Shown piece by piece: positions 1-8,393 of a stretch of DNA of 64,000 bases. The position numbers and the translations under genes are program-made. Location of the stretch: assembly GCA_021792255.1 (NCBI GenBank), contig JAJYUZ010000004.1, positions 1-64,000 on the forward strand, given 5' to 3'. Within the stretch, counting starts at the first letter, position 1. Every line of letters begins with the position of its first letter. The notes below the pieces were generated by a model. It saw only the letters and a list, made by a program, of their open reading frames with translations. It was not told the origin of the DNA and did no database searches. Origin of the DNA: Thermoplasmata archaeon (GTDB lineage: Archaea; Thermoplasmatota; Thermoplasmata; Thermoplasmatales; GCA-001856825).

Positions 1-100
1 ATGAGGGAACATTTCTTGATGTTTTCGAATCCAAGATTGATGAGGAGGGCTAAGTCATAACAAGGTATCCGTAGGGGAACCTGCGGATGGATCACCTCCT
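1..100 (+). rRNA. 16S ribosomal RNA, 3' end (partial)
   Basis: The last 100 nt of archaeal small-subunit rRNA. The conserved decoding-site segment ATAACAAGGTATCCGTAG lies at 57-74 and the terminal GGATCACCTCCT ends at 100, giving an ACCTCCT anti-Shine-Dalgarno. The 5' part is outside the window. No 23S or 5S sequence and no spacer tRNA follows; a protein-coding gene starts about 300 nt downstream. Unlinked rRNA genes are known in Thermoplasma and relatives, so this supports that placement. Confidence 0.95.
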
Positions 101-406
101 AAGCTTGGAAGGATTCTCTTCCCATCAACATTCCTTTTTTTATCAGATCGACTTTTCTGTGAGGATGCTCCTGACAAATTTTGACCGCGATTGCATTCAT
201 GACAAGTCTTGGTAAACCCCCTTTTGGTTGAAGATTAGCTTCGTCCGGGCTCCCGACTGAGGCTACTTGGACTCCACCCTCTTTCGTCTATAAATGTGCT
301 TGATTTAACGTAGCGAGAACGTATGTCGAATCTAGATAGAAAAGTAGGTACTGTGAAGTAATAAGAAAAGGATTTTAACGAAAGGACGATTAACAGACGA
401 TGCACT
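101..406 (+). other. 16S-gap intergenic region
   Basis: About 300 nt without a gene. It holds the 16S trailer and T tract, a TATA-like CTATAAAT at 288-295, and an AT-rich GATTTTAACG at 371-380, about 31 nt before the gap start codon. I see no tRNA fold, no 23S and no convincing C/D-box sRNA. Confidence 0.5.
135..141 (+). terminator. Oligo-T tract after 16S rRNA
   Basis: A run of seven T residues lies 35 nt after the 16S 3' end. Archaeal transcription commonly ends at such oligo-T tracts without a strong hairpin, and the lack of a 23S gene means the 16S transcript could end here. Inferred from sequence only. Confidence 0.4.
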
Positions 407-1426
407 ATGCTCAAAGTTGGAATTAACGCTTATGGAACCATTGGAAAGCGAGTTGCAGAAGCGATCACCGGGCAAGATGACATGGAGGTAACAGGAGTCG
501 TCAAAGCACACCCAAACTACATGTCCTACGTGGCGAGCAAGAAATTCAAACTTTTTGTTCCTGATAACGGTGCATTGAAACTGTTTGAGAATTCAGGAAT
601 TAAGGTTGAGGGGACCTTAGACAATCTAATGGACGATTCAGAGCTCATAGTCGACTCGACTCCAGAGGGGATGGGGGAAGAGTACAAGAAAATCTACGAG
701 AAAGAAAAGAAGAAAGCGATCTTCCAAGGAGGAGAAGATCACGAACTGACGAATCTCTCGTTCAATGCATATGCCAATTACAAGGAGGCGTGGGGAAAGG
801 ATTTCGTCAGGGTCGTGTCTTGTAACACAACGGGTCTGATAAGGACACTCAACCCGCTCACCGAGTTCGGAAAAGTAAAGGTGAGAGCAAATCTGGTCAG
901 GAGAGCAACAGATCCAGATGATTACTCAAAGGGACCGATCAACTCGATCGTGCCTGATCTGAAGATTCCTTCCCATCACGGACCGGACGTGGCATCTGTC
1001 ATCCACGGACTAGATATACAGACCATGGCGGTAAAGGTCCCTACGACTCTCATGCACCTCCATTTCGTGAACGTCACATTCCCAGGTGAAGTAAAGGTAG
1101 AAGAAATAATAGCAAAATGGAAAGGATACAGGAGGATAGCCTTCGTCTCAGGTAAGGATGGTGTAAAGAGTACTTCTCAGCTGATGGATATAGGGAGGGA
1201 GACAGGAAGAGAGAGATCGGATCTTTTTGAGATAATGCTCTGGAAGGATTCGATCAGCGTCAAAGGAAACGAGTTGTTCTACTACCAGGCAGTTCATCAG
1301 GAGAGCGACGTGGTTCCAGAGAACATTGATGCAATGAGATCAATGTTCCAGCTCAGGGAAAAGCAAGATTCGATAGACAAAACTGATAAATCATTAAAGA
1401 TTGGGGAGCTTGCATATGCCAGATAA
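407..1426 (+). CDS. gap: Glyceraldehyde-3-phosphate dehydrogenase, archaeal type II
   Basis: A 339-residue protein of normal length for the archaeal phosphorylating GAPDH, which interconverts glyceraldehyde 3-phosphate and 1,3-bisphosphoglycerate using NAD(P). The Rossmann loop [11 protein letters not shown] is at residues 5-15 and the catalytic cysteine is in SCNTTGL (Cys139). In Thermoplasmata, which oxidise sugars mainly through non-phosphorylated Entner-Doudoroff steps, this enzyme is expected to serve gluconeogenesis; that is family knowledge, not visible here. The ATG at 407 is taken because a TATA-like GATTTTAACG lies about 31 nt upstream. The 3' end overlaps radA by 11 nt, so the two are probably cotranscribed. 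Confidence 0.95.
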   Translation: MLKVGINAYGTIGKRVAEAITGQDDMEVTGVVKAHPNYMSYVASKKFKLFVPDNGALKLFENSGIKVEGTLDNLMDDSELIVDSTPEGMGEEYKKIYEKEKKKAIFQGGEDHELTNLSFNAYANYKEAWGKDFVRVVSCNTTGLIRTLNPLTEFGKVKVRANLVRRATDPDDYSKGPINSIVPDLKIPSHHGPDVASVIHGLDIQTMAVKVPTTLMHLHFVNVTFPGEVKVEEIIAKWKGYRRIAFVSGKDGVKSTSQLMDIGRETGRERSDLFEIMLWKDSISVKGNELFYYQAVHQESDVVPENIDAMRSMFQLREKQDSIDKTDKSLKIGELAYAR

Positions 1427-2378
1427 AGCTAAGAAACCAAAGGAAATAGAAGACCTGACCGGAGTCGGAGAATCTATAGCGCAGAAGCTCAAAGAGAGTG
1501 GATATACAGACATAATGAGTTTGGCCGTGGCGTCACCAAGGGATGTTGCAGATGCGACTGATATAGGAGAGAACATCGCGGCTAAGATAATAATGTCGGC
1601 AAGAAAGGCGGCAGATATTGGCAATTTCGAATCTGGAGATGTTCTTTTAGAAAAGAGAAAGGAAATAAAAAAACTGACGAGTGGTTCAAAGGCCCTCGAC
1701 GACCTCCTCGGAGGAGGCATAGAAACGGCTGCAATCACAGAATTCTTTGGAGAATATGCTTCCGGAAAAACTCAGATAATGCACCAGCTGGCGGTAAACA
1801 CAACTCTTCCATTGGAAAAGAATGGACTGGCGGGTGAAGTTCTCTTCATCGATACAGAGAATACGTTCAGACCGGAAAGAATAGTTCAGATGGCAAAGCA
1901 CATCGAACTGGATCCGGTCGAAGTTCTGAAGAAAATTCACGTAGCCAGAGCGTACAATTCGAGTCACCAAATACTTCTTGTTGAAAAGGCGTACGAGCTG
2001 ACTGGGAAGTATCCCGTCAGATTGCTAATAGTGGACTCACTGACAGCTCATTTCAGGGCAGAATATACGGGTAGGGGCACACTCGCAGAAAGACAGCAGC
2101 TACTCAACAAACACCTTCACGACCTTCTGAGGTTTGGAGATATCTACAATTCCGCGATTGCCGTCACAAATCAGGTCGCAGCCAGACCAGATGTTTTCTT
2201 CGGAGACCCCACTCAGTCCGTTGGAGGAAATATCGTCGGGCATGCCAGCACTTACAGGGTCTATTTACGAAAATCGAAAGGTGGAAAGAGAATAGCGAGG
2301 CTGATAGATTCACCTCACCTTCCAGAGGGGGAAGCGGTAATGATGGTTTCGGAGAACGGAATCTCCGATAGCATTTAG
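1416..2378 (+). CDS. radA: DNA repair and recombination protein RadA
   Basis: Archaeal Rad51/RecA-family recombinase of 320 residues that forms filaments on single-stranded DNA and catalyses strand exchange. The N-terminal helix-hairpin-helix domain contains [15 protein letters not shown] (11-25), Walker A is GEYASGKT (112-119) and Walker B is LLIVD (203-207). The C-terminal DNA-binding loop region includes [15 protein letters not shown]. The ATG at 1416 is preferred over an in-frame TTG at 1401 because GGGGAG at 1403-1408 is a well-spaced ribosome binding site and the protein then starts like other RadA. It overlaps gap by 11 nt and the convergent pcm by 4 nt. Confidence 0.97.
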   Translation: MPDKAKKPKEIEDLTGVGESIAQKLKESGYTDIMSLAVASPRDVADATDIGENIAAKIIMSARKAADIGNFESGDVLLEKRKEIKKLTSGSKALDDLLGGGIETAAITEFFGEYASGKTQIMHQLAVNTTLPLEKNGLAGEVLFIDTENTFRPERIVQMAKHIELDPVEVLKKIHVARAYNSSHQILLVEKAYELTGKYPVRLLIVDSLTAHFRAEYTGRGTLAERQQLLNKHLHDLLRFGDIYNSAIAVTNQVAARPDVFFGDPTQSVGGNIVGHASTYRVYLRKSKGGKRIARLIDSPHLPEGEAVMMVSENGISDSI

Positions 2379-2965
2379 TCCACAATATTCACGAAGGCAA
2401 CCGATCCGATATCCTTCCTTTTTCCATTTTTGTAAGTGACCAGTCTCTGTGGAGGGTACGGACCTATTGGGAAAATTATTCGGCCGTTAGGTTTTATAAA
2501 TTTGTTCAAAAAATCAGGTTCTTCTTTGAAACTTGCAGTAGAAATTATCAAGTCGAATTTTTCCTTTAAGCACGTCCTGTTCACGTTACCTATTATTAGA
2601 TCTATGTTTTTTCGAGCATATTTGGAAATGTTTGCAGAGGCCCACTTCGATAATCCAGGTATGCGTTCCAGTGATACCACTCTTCTGCAGAGATATGACA
2701 TTATGGTAGTCAGATATCCACTTCCGGTGCCGATCTCTAGAACCGTATCTTCTTCCGCAGGCTTCCCGCGGTCAACGAAAATGGCATCCATGTGGGGGGC
2801 AGACTGGGTCTGATCGAAAGGTATAGGAACTGGCTCGTCCAAATCAGAATATTTCTTTAGCTCGTCAGATAGGAAATCGGATCGGTCAATGAAATCGAAT
2901 ACCTCAATGTACGTTGAATTACCTAGAAACCCTTCCTTGCTGAGAATAGTCCCCCAACTTTTCAA
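2375..2965 (-). CDS. pcm: Protein-L-isoaspartate O-methyltransferase-like protein
   Basis: A 196-residue SAM-dependent methyltransferase that should repair isoaspartyl residues in damaged proteins. The PIMT signature QTQSAPH is at 52-58 (usually QTISAPH or QTVSAPH), and methyltransferase motif [11 protein letters not shown], is at 75-84. It lies directly downstream of the PolD small subunit with a 4-nt ATGA-type overlap, indicating translational coupling. Its stop overlaps the convergent radA stop by 4 nt. It is slightly shorter than many family members; the methyltransferase core looks complete. Confidence 0.85.
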   Translation of the reverse strand: MKSWGTILSKEGFLGNSTYIEVFDFIDRSDFLSDELKKYSDLDEPVPIPFDQTQSAPHMDAIFVDRGKPAEEDTVLEIGTGSGYLTTIMSYLCRRVVSLERIPGLSKWASANISKYARKNIDLIIGNVNRTCLKEKFDLIISTASFKEEPDFLNKFIKPNGRIIFPIGPYPPQRLVTYKNGKRKDIGSVAFVNIVD

Positions 2966-4287
2966 AATTTCACCGGGAAGTAACTCAGATCGCTGGTATC
3001 GACAACTGTGCCTATTCCGGGTTTGGGGTTGAAATTCATCATTCTCTGATAGTTTGTCTGCTCCTGAAATGTGGACGCATTTATGGCCAGAATCCCTCGA
3101 TGAGTAGTGATTGAGTGATTATGAACGTGCCCAGTTACAAGCACGTCGGGGATAGGGTCTATCAGATAGTAGTCAGACCTGAGAGGAATAAATGATAGGT
3201 TCTTTCCGTACTCTGGAGCGAGATGTCCTCTCTTGAGCATTTCTATCATTACTCTGTCTGTATCATTAAGAGTAGTACCCGGAATCGCCTCTAAAAAGTC
3301 AAAAATGGAAGTGCCATGGTAGAGGAGAAAGATTCTTCCTCCTATCTCTACCCACACGGGGTTAGACAAAGAAGTCACGTTTGAAGGGAAGAGCGCATTG
3401 ATCTCCTTTGGCAAGGGATTCTGAGGTTCCATTGGGTACACTATGTCGTGGTTTCCCGGTATTATTATTACTCTCACTTTGTTGCTGATTTTAGAGATGA
3501 GATCTGCCAGTTTCTTGTATTGCAGGTTTATGTCATTTATCGCCAGGTCACTTTCCTGATCGGGATAAACACCTATTCCATCGACCAGATCTCCATTCAT
3601 TATCAAAAAGGAAACTCCCTGGGTATTGACGTAATCTATCATGTTCAAAAAACTGTCTTCGATGAAGTTCTTCGAACCGACGTGAATGTCTGATATCACC
3701 ATCACCTTCACGCCACTTGCGTCGATTCTCGGTTCCTTCGAAACTTCAGGACGGTACACCCCATCGGCAAATATGGCCGTTCCATCTCTACTATATTGAC
3801 CCGAGACTCCTATCACTTCATCTCTGATGACAACATCCTTGTAAGTCTTCGGAAGAATAATCTTGATTGAACTATTTTCGTCCTCAAGCTCTAGTATTCT
3901 GTACCCCTTCTTTGACTCATTATATTCCACCACCATCCCTGAGACAAAGACACTTCCATTGTCCCTTTTCAGTCTAGACACGGGTGTGAAGAAGTGATTC
4001 TTGCTTCTCTCGTTCAGTTTGGCGTGAAGAAAAGAATATCTACTCTTGAAGATATCGACGAAACTCTCACTGATACCAGGATAACCATCTAGATGAAACT
4101 CTTTTATGATTGAAAACTCGTTAACTGAGGGCAGATCAGACATTGCAAAAATAGGAGAAGAGAAGTCCAACTTCTTTTCATTCTTGAGGATATAGTCCAT
4201 CCCTCCTCTCTTCTCTATTTCCTCTATTGCTCTCTCTTCTATAAGACACCCCTTTTCTAGAAAAAATTTTTCGATGTCCCCATTCAT
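2962..4287 (-). CDS. polB: DNA polymerase D (Pol II) small subunit DP1
   Basis: The 441-residue exonuclease/small subunit of the archaeal replicative polymerase PolD. An N-terminal region and OB fold (about 100-180) precede a calcineurin-like phosphoesterase domain with metal-binding motifs VISDIHVGS (197-205), NGDLVDG (231-237), PGNHD (277-281) and GHVHNH near the C terminus. These are the residues of the Mre11-like 3'-5' exonuclease active site, so it should be active. The large subunit is not in the window. A TATA-like tract at 4305-4317, centred 24 nt before the ATG, suggests a leaderless transcript shared with pcm. Confidence 0.93.
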   Translation of the reverse strand: MNGDIEKFFLEKGCLIEERAIEEIEKRGGMDYILKNEKKLDFSSPIFAMSDLPSVNEFSIIKEFHLDGYPGISESFVDIFKSRYSFLHAKLNERSKNHFFTPVSRLKRDNGSVFVSGMVVEYNESKKGYRILELEDENSSIKIILPKTYKDVVIRDEVIGVSGQYSRDGTAIFADGVYRPEVSKEPRIDASGVKVMVISDIHVGSKNFIEDSFLNMIDYVNTQGVSFLIMNGDLVDGIGVYPDQESDLAINDINLQYKKLADLISKISNKVRVIIIPGNHDIVYPMEPQNPLPKEINALFPSNVTSLSNPVWVEIGGRIFLLYHGTSIFDFLEAIPGTTLNDTDRVMIEMLKRGHLAPEYGKNLSFIPLRSDYYLIDPIPDVLVTGHVHNHSITTHRGILAINASTFQEQTNYQRMMNFNPKPGIGTVVDTSDLSYFPVKF

Positions 4288-4400
4288 TGAAGAGCTAATA
4301 ATCAGTTAGTAAAAACGTTTACTGAATGTTATGTGTGGAGTCGAGAAACTGAAATAAGAAATACAGTTAAACTCAAATAACAAATAAAGCTTGGTAAGGC

Positions 4401-4952
4401 GTGGATCAGAATTCCTTGTTCAACAAGGATACGAGGGTGTTCGCATTTGACGACTCGCCCTTTACAAGGAAGGACGAATATACAGTCCTCGTTGGAGTGA
4501 TAATGAGGAAGGATCGATACATCGAAACTATCGTAAGGAAAAAGATAGAGGTAGATGGAACGGACGTCACAGAAAAAATCCTGGAAGCCGTGGGAGAGAA
4601 AGGCTCTGGAGTCAGAGTAATCCTGACACAAGGAATAACATTTGGAGGGTTCAATGTTCTTGACGTGAACAGATTATTTGAGAAGACCCAGATTCCGATC
4701 ATCAACGTGGTGGATCACGAGCCCGACATGAAGAGAATAAAGAACGCTCTTCAAAAATATTTTGAAGATTGGGAATTGAGATATTCCTCTCTCTCTGCGG
4801 ATTTTAAGAAGTTCGATTTGCTCTACGTCCAAGCACTAGGGATGGAACCTTCATTGGCTTATAAATTCGTCACGCAGATAACAACTAGCGGCACAATCCC
4901 AGAACCCCTCAGGATTGCAGACCTTGTGGCCGGAATTTGTAAATCAAACTGA
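4401..4952 (+). CDS. DUF99 family protein (endonuclease V-like fold)
   Basis: A 183-residue archaeal DUF99 protein. The family signature FAFDDSPF near residue 13-20, with paired acidic residues, is followed by a VLVGVIMR beta strand and TVDG-like VDGTDVTEKI. The family is related in fold to endonuclease V, but no reaction is established, so a nuclease or nucleic-acid role is only inference. The GTG start at 4401 follows an AT-rich CAAATAACAAATAAAG about 20-25 nt upstream, consistent with leaderless initiation. It is convergent with the Dim2 gene and overlaps it by 9 nt. Confidence 0.8.
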   Translation: MDQNSLFNKDTRVFAFDDSPFTRKDEYTVLVGVIMRKDRYIETIVRKKIEVDGTDVTEKILEAVGEKGSGVRVILTQGITFGGFNVLDVNRLFEKTQIPIINVVDHEPDMKRIKNALQKYFEDWELRYSSLSADFKKFDLLYVQALGMEPSLAYKFVTQITTSGTIPEPLRIADLVAGICKSN

Positions 4953-5486
4953 ATCTAATTTTGCTAGTCTGATGTCCTTTCTCTTGCGTTCAAGATACTT
5001 GTAGACTGTGCTGTGCTGGTTTCCCCTGAGTATCATAAGGACACTTTCTCTCGAGATCTGATTCTGCACATAATCCCCGATAAGCGAAGCCGTATTGCCA
5101 TAGATCGAAACGTAAGATTCGGACAATTCTTCAATTAGATGCCTGGTCTTTCCTCTCGTTCCAATCAACCTCGCCCTGACTGTCTTTGCTCTCTTAGAGT
5201 TCTTGCCCGTGAAGTCCTTTAGATCTATTACCTCTAGGTAAGTTCCTGTATCGAAAAGTCTGAAAGCCCGCTGTGGAGAAAAACCACGTCCTATAGCCCT
5301 GATCACATCTCTTGCCCTCAATGTCATTTCAGGGTCAGTCGCCTTGCTATCATCTATAGTAATGTCTCCGCTTGAGGAATCGACTGTAAGAGTCACAAGG
5401 GATCGTTTTTCAATTTCGCTTTTAGTTTCTCCGTTCTTTCCAACCAGAACACCAATCCTCTCTTGAGGAATCTTAACGGAATACAT
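4944..5486 (-). CDS. KH-domain rRNA-processing protein (Dim2/Pno1-like)
   Basis: A 180-residue two-KH-domain protein of the archaeal Dim2/Pno1 type, a small-subunit assembly factor that binds the 3' end of 16S rRNA. KH1 has IGVLVGKNGETKSEIE near the N terminus; KH2 has RLIGTRGKTRHLIEEL near 108-123. The ATG at 5486 is chosen over a GTG at 5495 because AGGTGAG stands 5 nt before it and the KH domain begins immediately (MYSVKIP). It overlaps the upstream rio1 by 14 nt. The order aIF1A-Rio1-Dim2 is a recognised archaeal ribosome-biogenesis cluster. Confidence 0.9.
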   Translation of the reverse strand: MYSVKIPQERIGVLVGKNGETKSEIEKRSLVTLTVDSSSGDITIDDSKATDPEMTLRARDVIRAIGRGFSPQRAFRLFDTGTYLEVIDLKDFTGKNSKRAKTVRARLIGTRGKTRHLIEELSESYVSIYGNTASLIGDYVQNQISRESVLMILRGNQHSTVYKYLERKRKDIRLAKLDSV

Positions 5487-6222
5487 TCGACTCACCTACC
5501 GTGTATTTAAGTATCTTGTCTTCTAATAGTTTATACCCAAATTTATTAAAAAATTTTGTCATTATCTCAATATCCCTCCTTAGGAGAATCAAGGCCATCT
5601 TGTCGTTGGTCTGTATTGCTTGAGCGATGTCAATCATGTAAGGCCTTTTCCTGTATACCAGAAAGTTGTATTCGCTCAAATCTCCGTGGACCAGTTGAGC
5701 TTTCGTGTAAAGTGTCCTGATAGAATGCAACGTCTGCGTCAAAATATTCTCAGTGATGTCACAATCCTTCATTAGAGGTGCAGGGATTCTTTTGGTTCCG
5801 ACGTATTGCATCACTAGGACGTTTCCGATCACTTTGATCGGTCTGGGTGCAATTACTCCTGAAGCGGAAGCTAACTCAAGATTTCTGTATTCTCTATGGG
5901 CCCACTGAACGATGAACTTTCTCTTGTTTCTCGTGTTTTCGATTCCCCAGCGCTGTCCAGCATATCTTTCAATGTTTTTGAAGGTGGAAGCCACAGTTTT
6001 GTATATCTTCACCGCGTAGAATTTATCGTCGTTTGAAGCTGCAAACACCAGACTCTCTTTTCCGGAGGCGATGGGGAATTCGAACCTTCCTAAGGTCTTG
6101 TCCGTGAATAATTTGTATATGTTGAGAATCGTGAATTTGTCAAAGACATAGCCAAAGACCTTTTGAGTCTCCTTCAGACGATCCTCGATCTTCTCTTTTC
6201 TTTCAGAATCACTTGAAAACAT
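5473..6222 (-). CDS. rio1: RIO-type serine/threonine protein kinase Rio1
   Basis: A 249-residue RIO1 kinase/ATPase that acts in late maturation of the 30S subunit. The flexible nucleotide loop GKESLVFAA is at 54-62, the ATP-binding lysine at 72 (YAVKIY), the catalytic loop HGDLSEYN at 179-186 and the metal-binding DIA at 198-200. It lies between aIF1A (14-nt overlap upstream) and the Dim2-like KH protein (14-nt overlap downstream), its usual archaeal neighbours, so translation of all three is probably coupled. Confidence 0.94.
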   Translation of the reverse strand: MFSSDSERKEKIEDRLKETQKVFGYVFDKFTILNIYKLFTDKTLGRFEFPIASGKESLVFAASNDDKFYAVKIYKTVASTFKNIERYAGQRWGIENTRNKRKFIVQWAHREYRNLELASASGVIAPRPIKVIGNVLVMQYVGTKRIPAPLMKDCDITENILTQTLHSIRTLYTKAQLVHGDLSEYNFLVYRKRPYMIDIAQAIQTNDKMALILLRRDIEIMTKFFNKFGYKLLEDKILKYTVGESNVFR

Positions 6223-6544
6223 CCAGGATCTCCGGTAGAATCTGGTTTCTGGAAAGGTAGGACGCCTGTGTCTTCGTGTACCTGAAATTTACATCTGCTC
6301 GCTCGTCTTGAAAACTCCACGGTTTGACAATGACCAAATCGCCTTCCCTCATCCACATCCTCTTTCTGATCTTTCCCGGGATTCTTCCTGTTCTGGTCTT
6401 TCCATCTGCGCACATCACGGTGAGTCTCGAGCTTCCAAGAAGTTTTTCAACTATTCCAAACATCTCTCCCTTGTTTGGATTAGGAAGTATTACTCTCGAG
6501 ATTTCCTCTGTATAGGCTTTTTCTTTATCAAGCACTTCTCTCAT
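6209..6544 (-). CDS. Translation initiation factor aIF1A
   Basis: A 111-residue archaeal IF1A, an S1/OB-fold factor that binds the A site of the small subunit during initiation. Recognisable segments are GEMFGIVEKLLGSSRL, VMCADGKTRTGRIPGK and MWMREGDLVIVKPWSF, which match the OB fold and its basic loop. It is the first gene of the aIF1A-rio1-dim2 unit. AT-rich DNA at 6555-6570 upstream of the ATG is a probable TATA box for a leaderless or near-leaderless message. Confidence 0.95.
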   Translation of the reverse strand: MREVLDKEKAYTEEISRVILPNPNKGEMFGIVEKLLGSSRLTVMCADGKTRTGRIPGKIRKRMWMREGDLVIVKPWSFQDERADVNFRYTKTQASYLSRNQILPEILDVFK

Positions 6545-6675
6545 AATATCCAGATTTTATAAAAATTTTGCCAATTTATTCTTCAAGCGTGTTTGCTTAA
6601 TGCCGGGTAATGTCAAAGACTTTTAAATCCAAGATTTAGTTGTAGATAAATGAGCAAAAGGTGGCGGCTCCATAA

Positions 6676-7275
6676 GTGTCAATAGGAGTGGGATACACTA
6701 TTGGCGATCTTAACTCGAACTCTTGGCCAAAGTTCGAAGAGTTCTTCAACAAGTACAACGGAGTCCAAAATTCTTGCTGGTGCGTGTACTATCACAAGAA
6801 AACTCCTTCTCCTAGGATTAAGAAATCAGAAAAAGCTGATTACAACCACAATTTGAAAAGGAAGCTCGTAGAAGAAGGGAAGTCGAGAGCTGTGCTTGTC
6901 TATAAAGAAGGTAAAGTCGTTGCATCGTGTCAGTATGGAACCTTCGACGAATTGCCAAGAATCCAAAATGCCTCCAGGTACGAGGGTTTGGTTATGAAAA
7001 ACGAGAGCCAGAACGCGTGGAGAATAACTTGTTTCTTCGTCGATACCGCCCACAGACACAAAGGTCTAGTAAAGTTAGCCCTGGATGGCGTTCTAGACAG
7101 GATAGCAAGAAGTGGTGGCGGACTTGTAGAAGCTTATCCAGTCACAAAAAGGAACACGGTCGAGATATGGTTCGGTTCTGTCAATATGTACCTTGAGAGA
7201 GGGTTTGAGGTAATTTCCAAGTTTGGTAATAGCAATGTGCTCGTTCGGAGATTTGTCGAACCTATCGATGACTGA
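6676..7275 (+). CDS. GNAT family N-acetyltransferase, substrate unknown
   Basis: A 199-residue GNAT-fold protein. The core strand ITCFFVDTAHRHKGLVKLAL (about 119-138) contains the acetyl-CoA-binding R/H-x-x-G-like loop (RHKG), followed by the C-terminal helix-strand with NMYLERGFEVI. A CWCVYYHK segment near 34-41 is seen in a distinct group of archaeal and actinobacterial GNATs. The substrate cannot be told. The GTG at 6676 is chosen because GATAAATG at 6645-6652 sits 27 nt upstream. The next gene, a toroid-fold protein, starts 71 nt downstream on the same strand. Confidence 0.75.
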   Translation: MSIGVGYTIGDLNSNSWPKFEEFFNKYNGVQNSCWCVYYHKKTPSPRIKKSEKADYNHNLKRKLVEEGKSRAVLVYKEGKVVASCQYGTFDELPRIQNASRYEGLVMKNESQNAWRITCFFVDTAHRHKGLVKLALDGVLDRIARSGGGLVEAYPVTKRNTVEIWFGSVNMYLERGFEVISKFGNSNVLVRRFVEPIDD

Positions 7276-7346
7276 TATAGTTCGGTCAAAATGGTGGGCA
7301 ATGGCTCACAGCATTCGCGAAGGGAAGACGAGGATGGCGCAGTGAA

Positions 7347-8333
7347 ATGAATGATTATTTGAAGTCGGTTGAGTGGCTATTGAATTCGAAAGATCCCTCG
7401 GTGAGATATCTCACCATGACTGACGTGGAAGGAAAGTCCGGGGAATCTTACGAAGTCACGAAGACTAAGGAAAGAATTGTCGATGGAGAGAAGGTACGAA
7501 ATCTGCTCTCAGGTCAAGACGTCGAAGGCGGTTTTTCAGTACATCCATACAGAAAGTGGACAGGTTCACACTGGAGATTAGTTTCGCTTGTCAATCTAGC
7601 ACTGCCCAGTGACAACCCGGGCGCCATTAAGTCTGCAAAACTTTCCTTGGACTGGCTTTGCTCACCCAGAATTGACAGATCATTTAAGGAGAAAAACGGT
7701 AAAATCAGAATGCACGCTTCAGTCTACGGCAATGCAGTTTATTATTTCTGCTACTTTGGTCTTGCAAAAGAACCAAGAGTAAAAAAAATTGTTGAGTGGA
7801 TCCAGAAATCTCAATGGGAAGATGGTGGATGGAATTGCGACCCAAATCCAGCGGCGACTCACTCTTCTTTTCACGAATCCTTAGGGACACTGAACGGGCT
7901 CATAGCCTATCACAACATTACGGGTGACAAGCTCGTCAAGAAGAGCATAGATAAGTCAGCCGATCTCTTCCTTTCACACCGCATATTCAAATCGCATCAC
8001 AGCGGTAAGATCATAATGAAAGAATGGTTGAAGTTGCGATATCCTGTATACTGGCACTACAATTTTCTGGAGGCGATGAGGGTCCTGTGTCTTGCAGGCA
8101 AAGGTTCAGATGATAGGATGGAAGATTCGCTAGATTTACTAGAAAAAAAGTGCGATTCTGATGGTAGGTGGACAGTGGAGGGTCATTACTGGAATCCGAT
8201 TGAAAAGAACTATCTTTCAACCAGCAAAAGTCTTCCAAGCAGAGAGGTAGTTGACTGGGGGCGGAGAGGTCCGAATGAAATGATCACCCTGAACGCTCTG
8301 AGGGTGCTTAAGGCCACGGGTAGGGTCACATAA
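7347..8333 (+). CDS. Terpene cyclase/prenyltransferase-like alpha/alpha-toroid protein
   Basis: A 328-residue protein with QW-like repeats of the squalene-cyclase/prenyltransferase superfamily, for example QDVEGGFSV (about 52-60) and QWEDGGWNC (about 150-158), and alternating helices through the rest. The family DxDD motif of class II cyclases is not evident, and the protein is about half the size of squalene-hopene cyclase, so an enzymatic terpene cyclase role is not supported. It lies behind the GNAT gene with GAGGAT as a possible ribosome binding site. Function unknown. Confidence 0.65.
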   Translation: MNDYLKSVEWLLNSKDPSVRYLTMTDVEGKSGESYEVTKTKERIVDGEKVRNLLSGQDVEGGFSVHPYRKWTGSHWRLVSLVNLALPSDNPGAIKSAKLSLDWLCSPRIDRSFKEKNGKIRMHASVYGNAVYYFCYFGLAKEPRVKKIVEWIQKSQWEDGGWNCDPNPAATHSSFHESLGTLNGLIAYHNITGDKLVKKSIDKSADLFLSHRIFKSHHSGKIIMKEWLKLRYPVYWHYNFLEAMRVLCLAGKGSDDRMEDSLDLLEKKCDSDGRWTVEGHYWNPIEKNYLSTSKSLPSREVVDWGRRGPNEMITLNALRVLKATGRVT

Positions 8334-8362
8334 AAGAAATGATCTGAGAAACTACGACTTGT

Positions 8363-8373
8363 TCAAATATCAA
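8363..8373 (+). promoter_or_regulatory. TATA-like box of elp3
   Basis: TCAAATATCAA is centred 26 nt before the elp3 ATG, the spacing expected if transcription starts at the start codon. This supports a leaderless message and the chosen start. Confidence 0.5.
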
Positions 8374-8393
8374 TTATTACTATTCTCGAGGGA

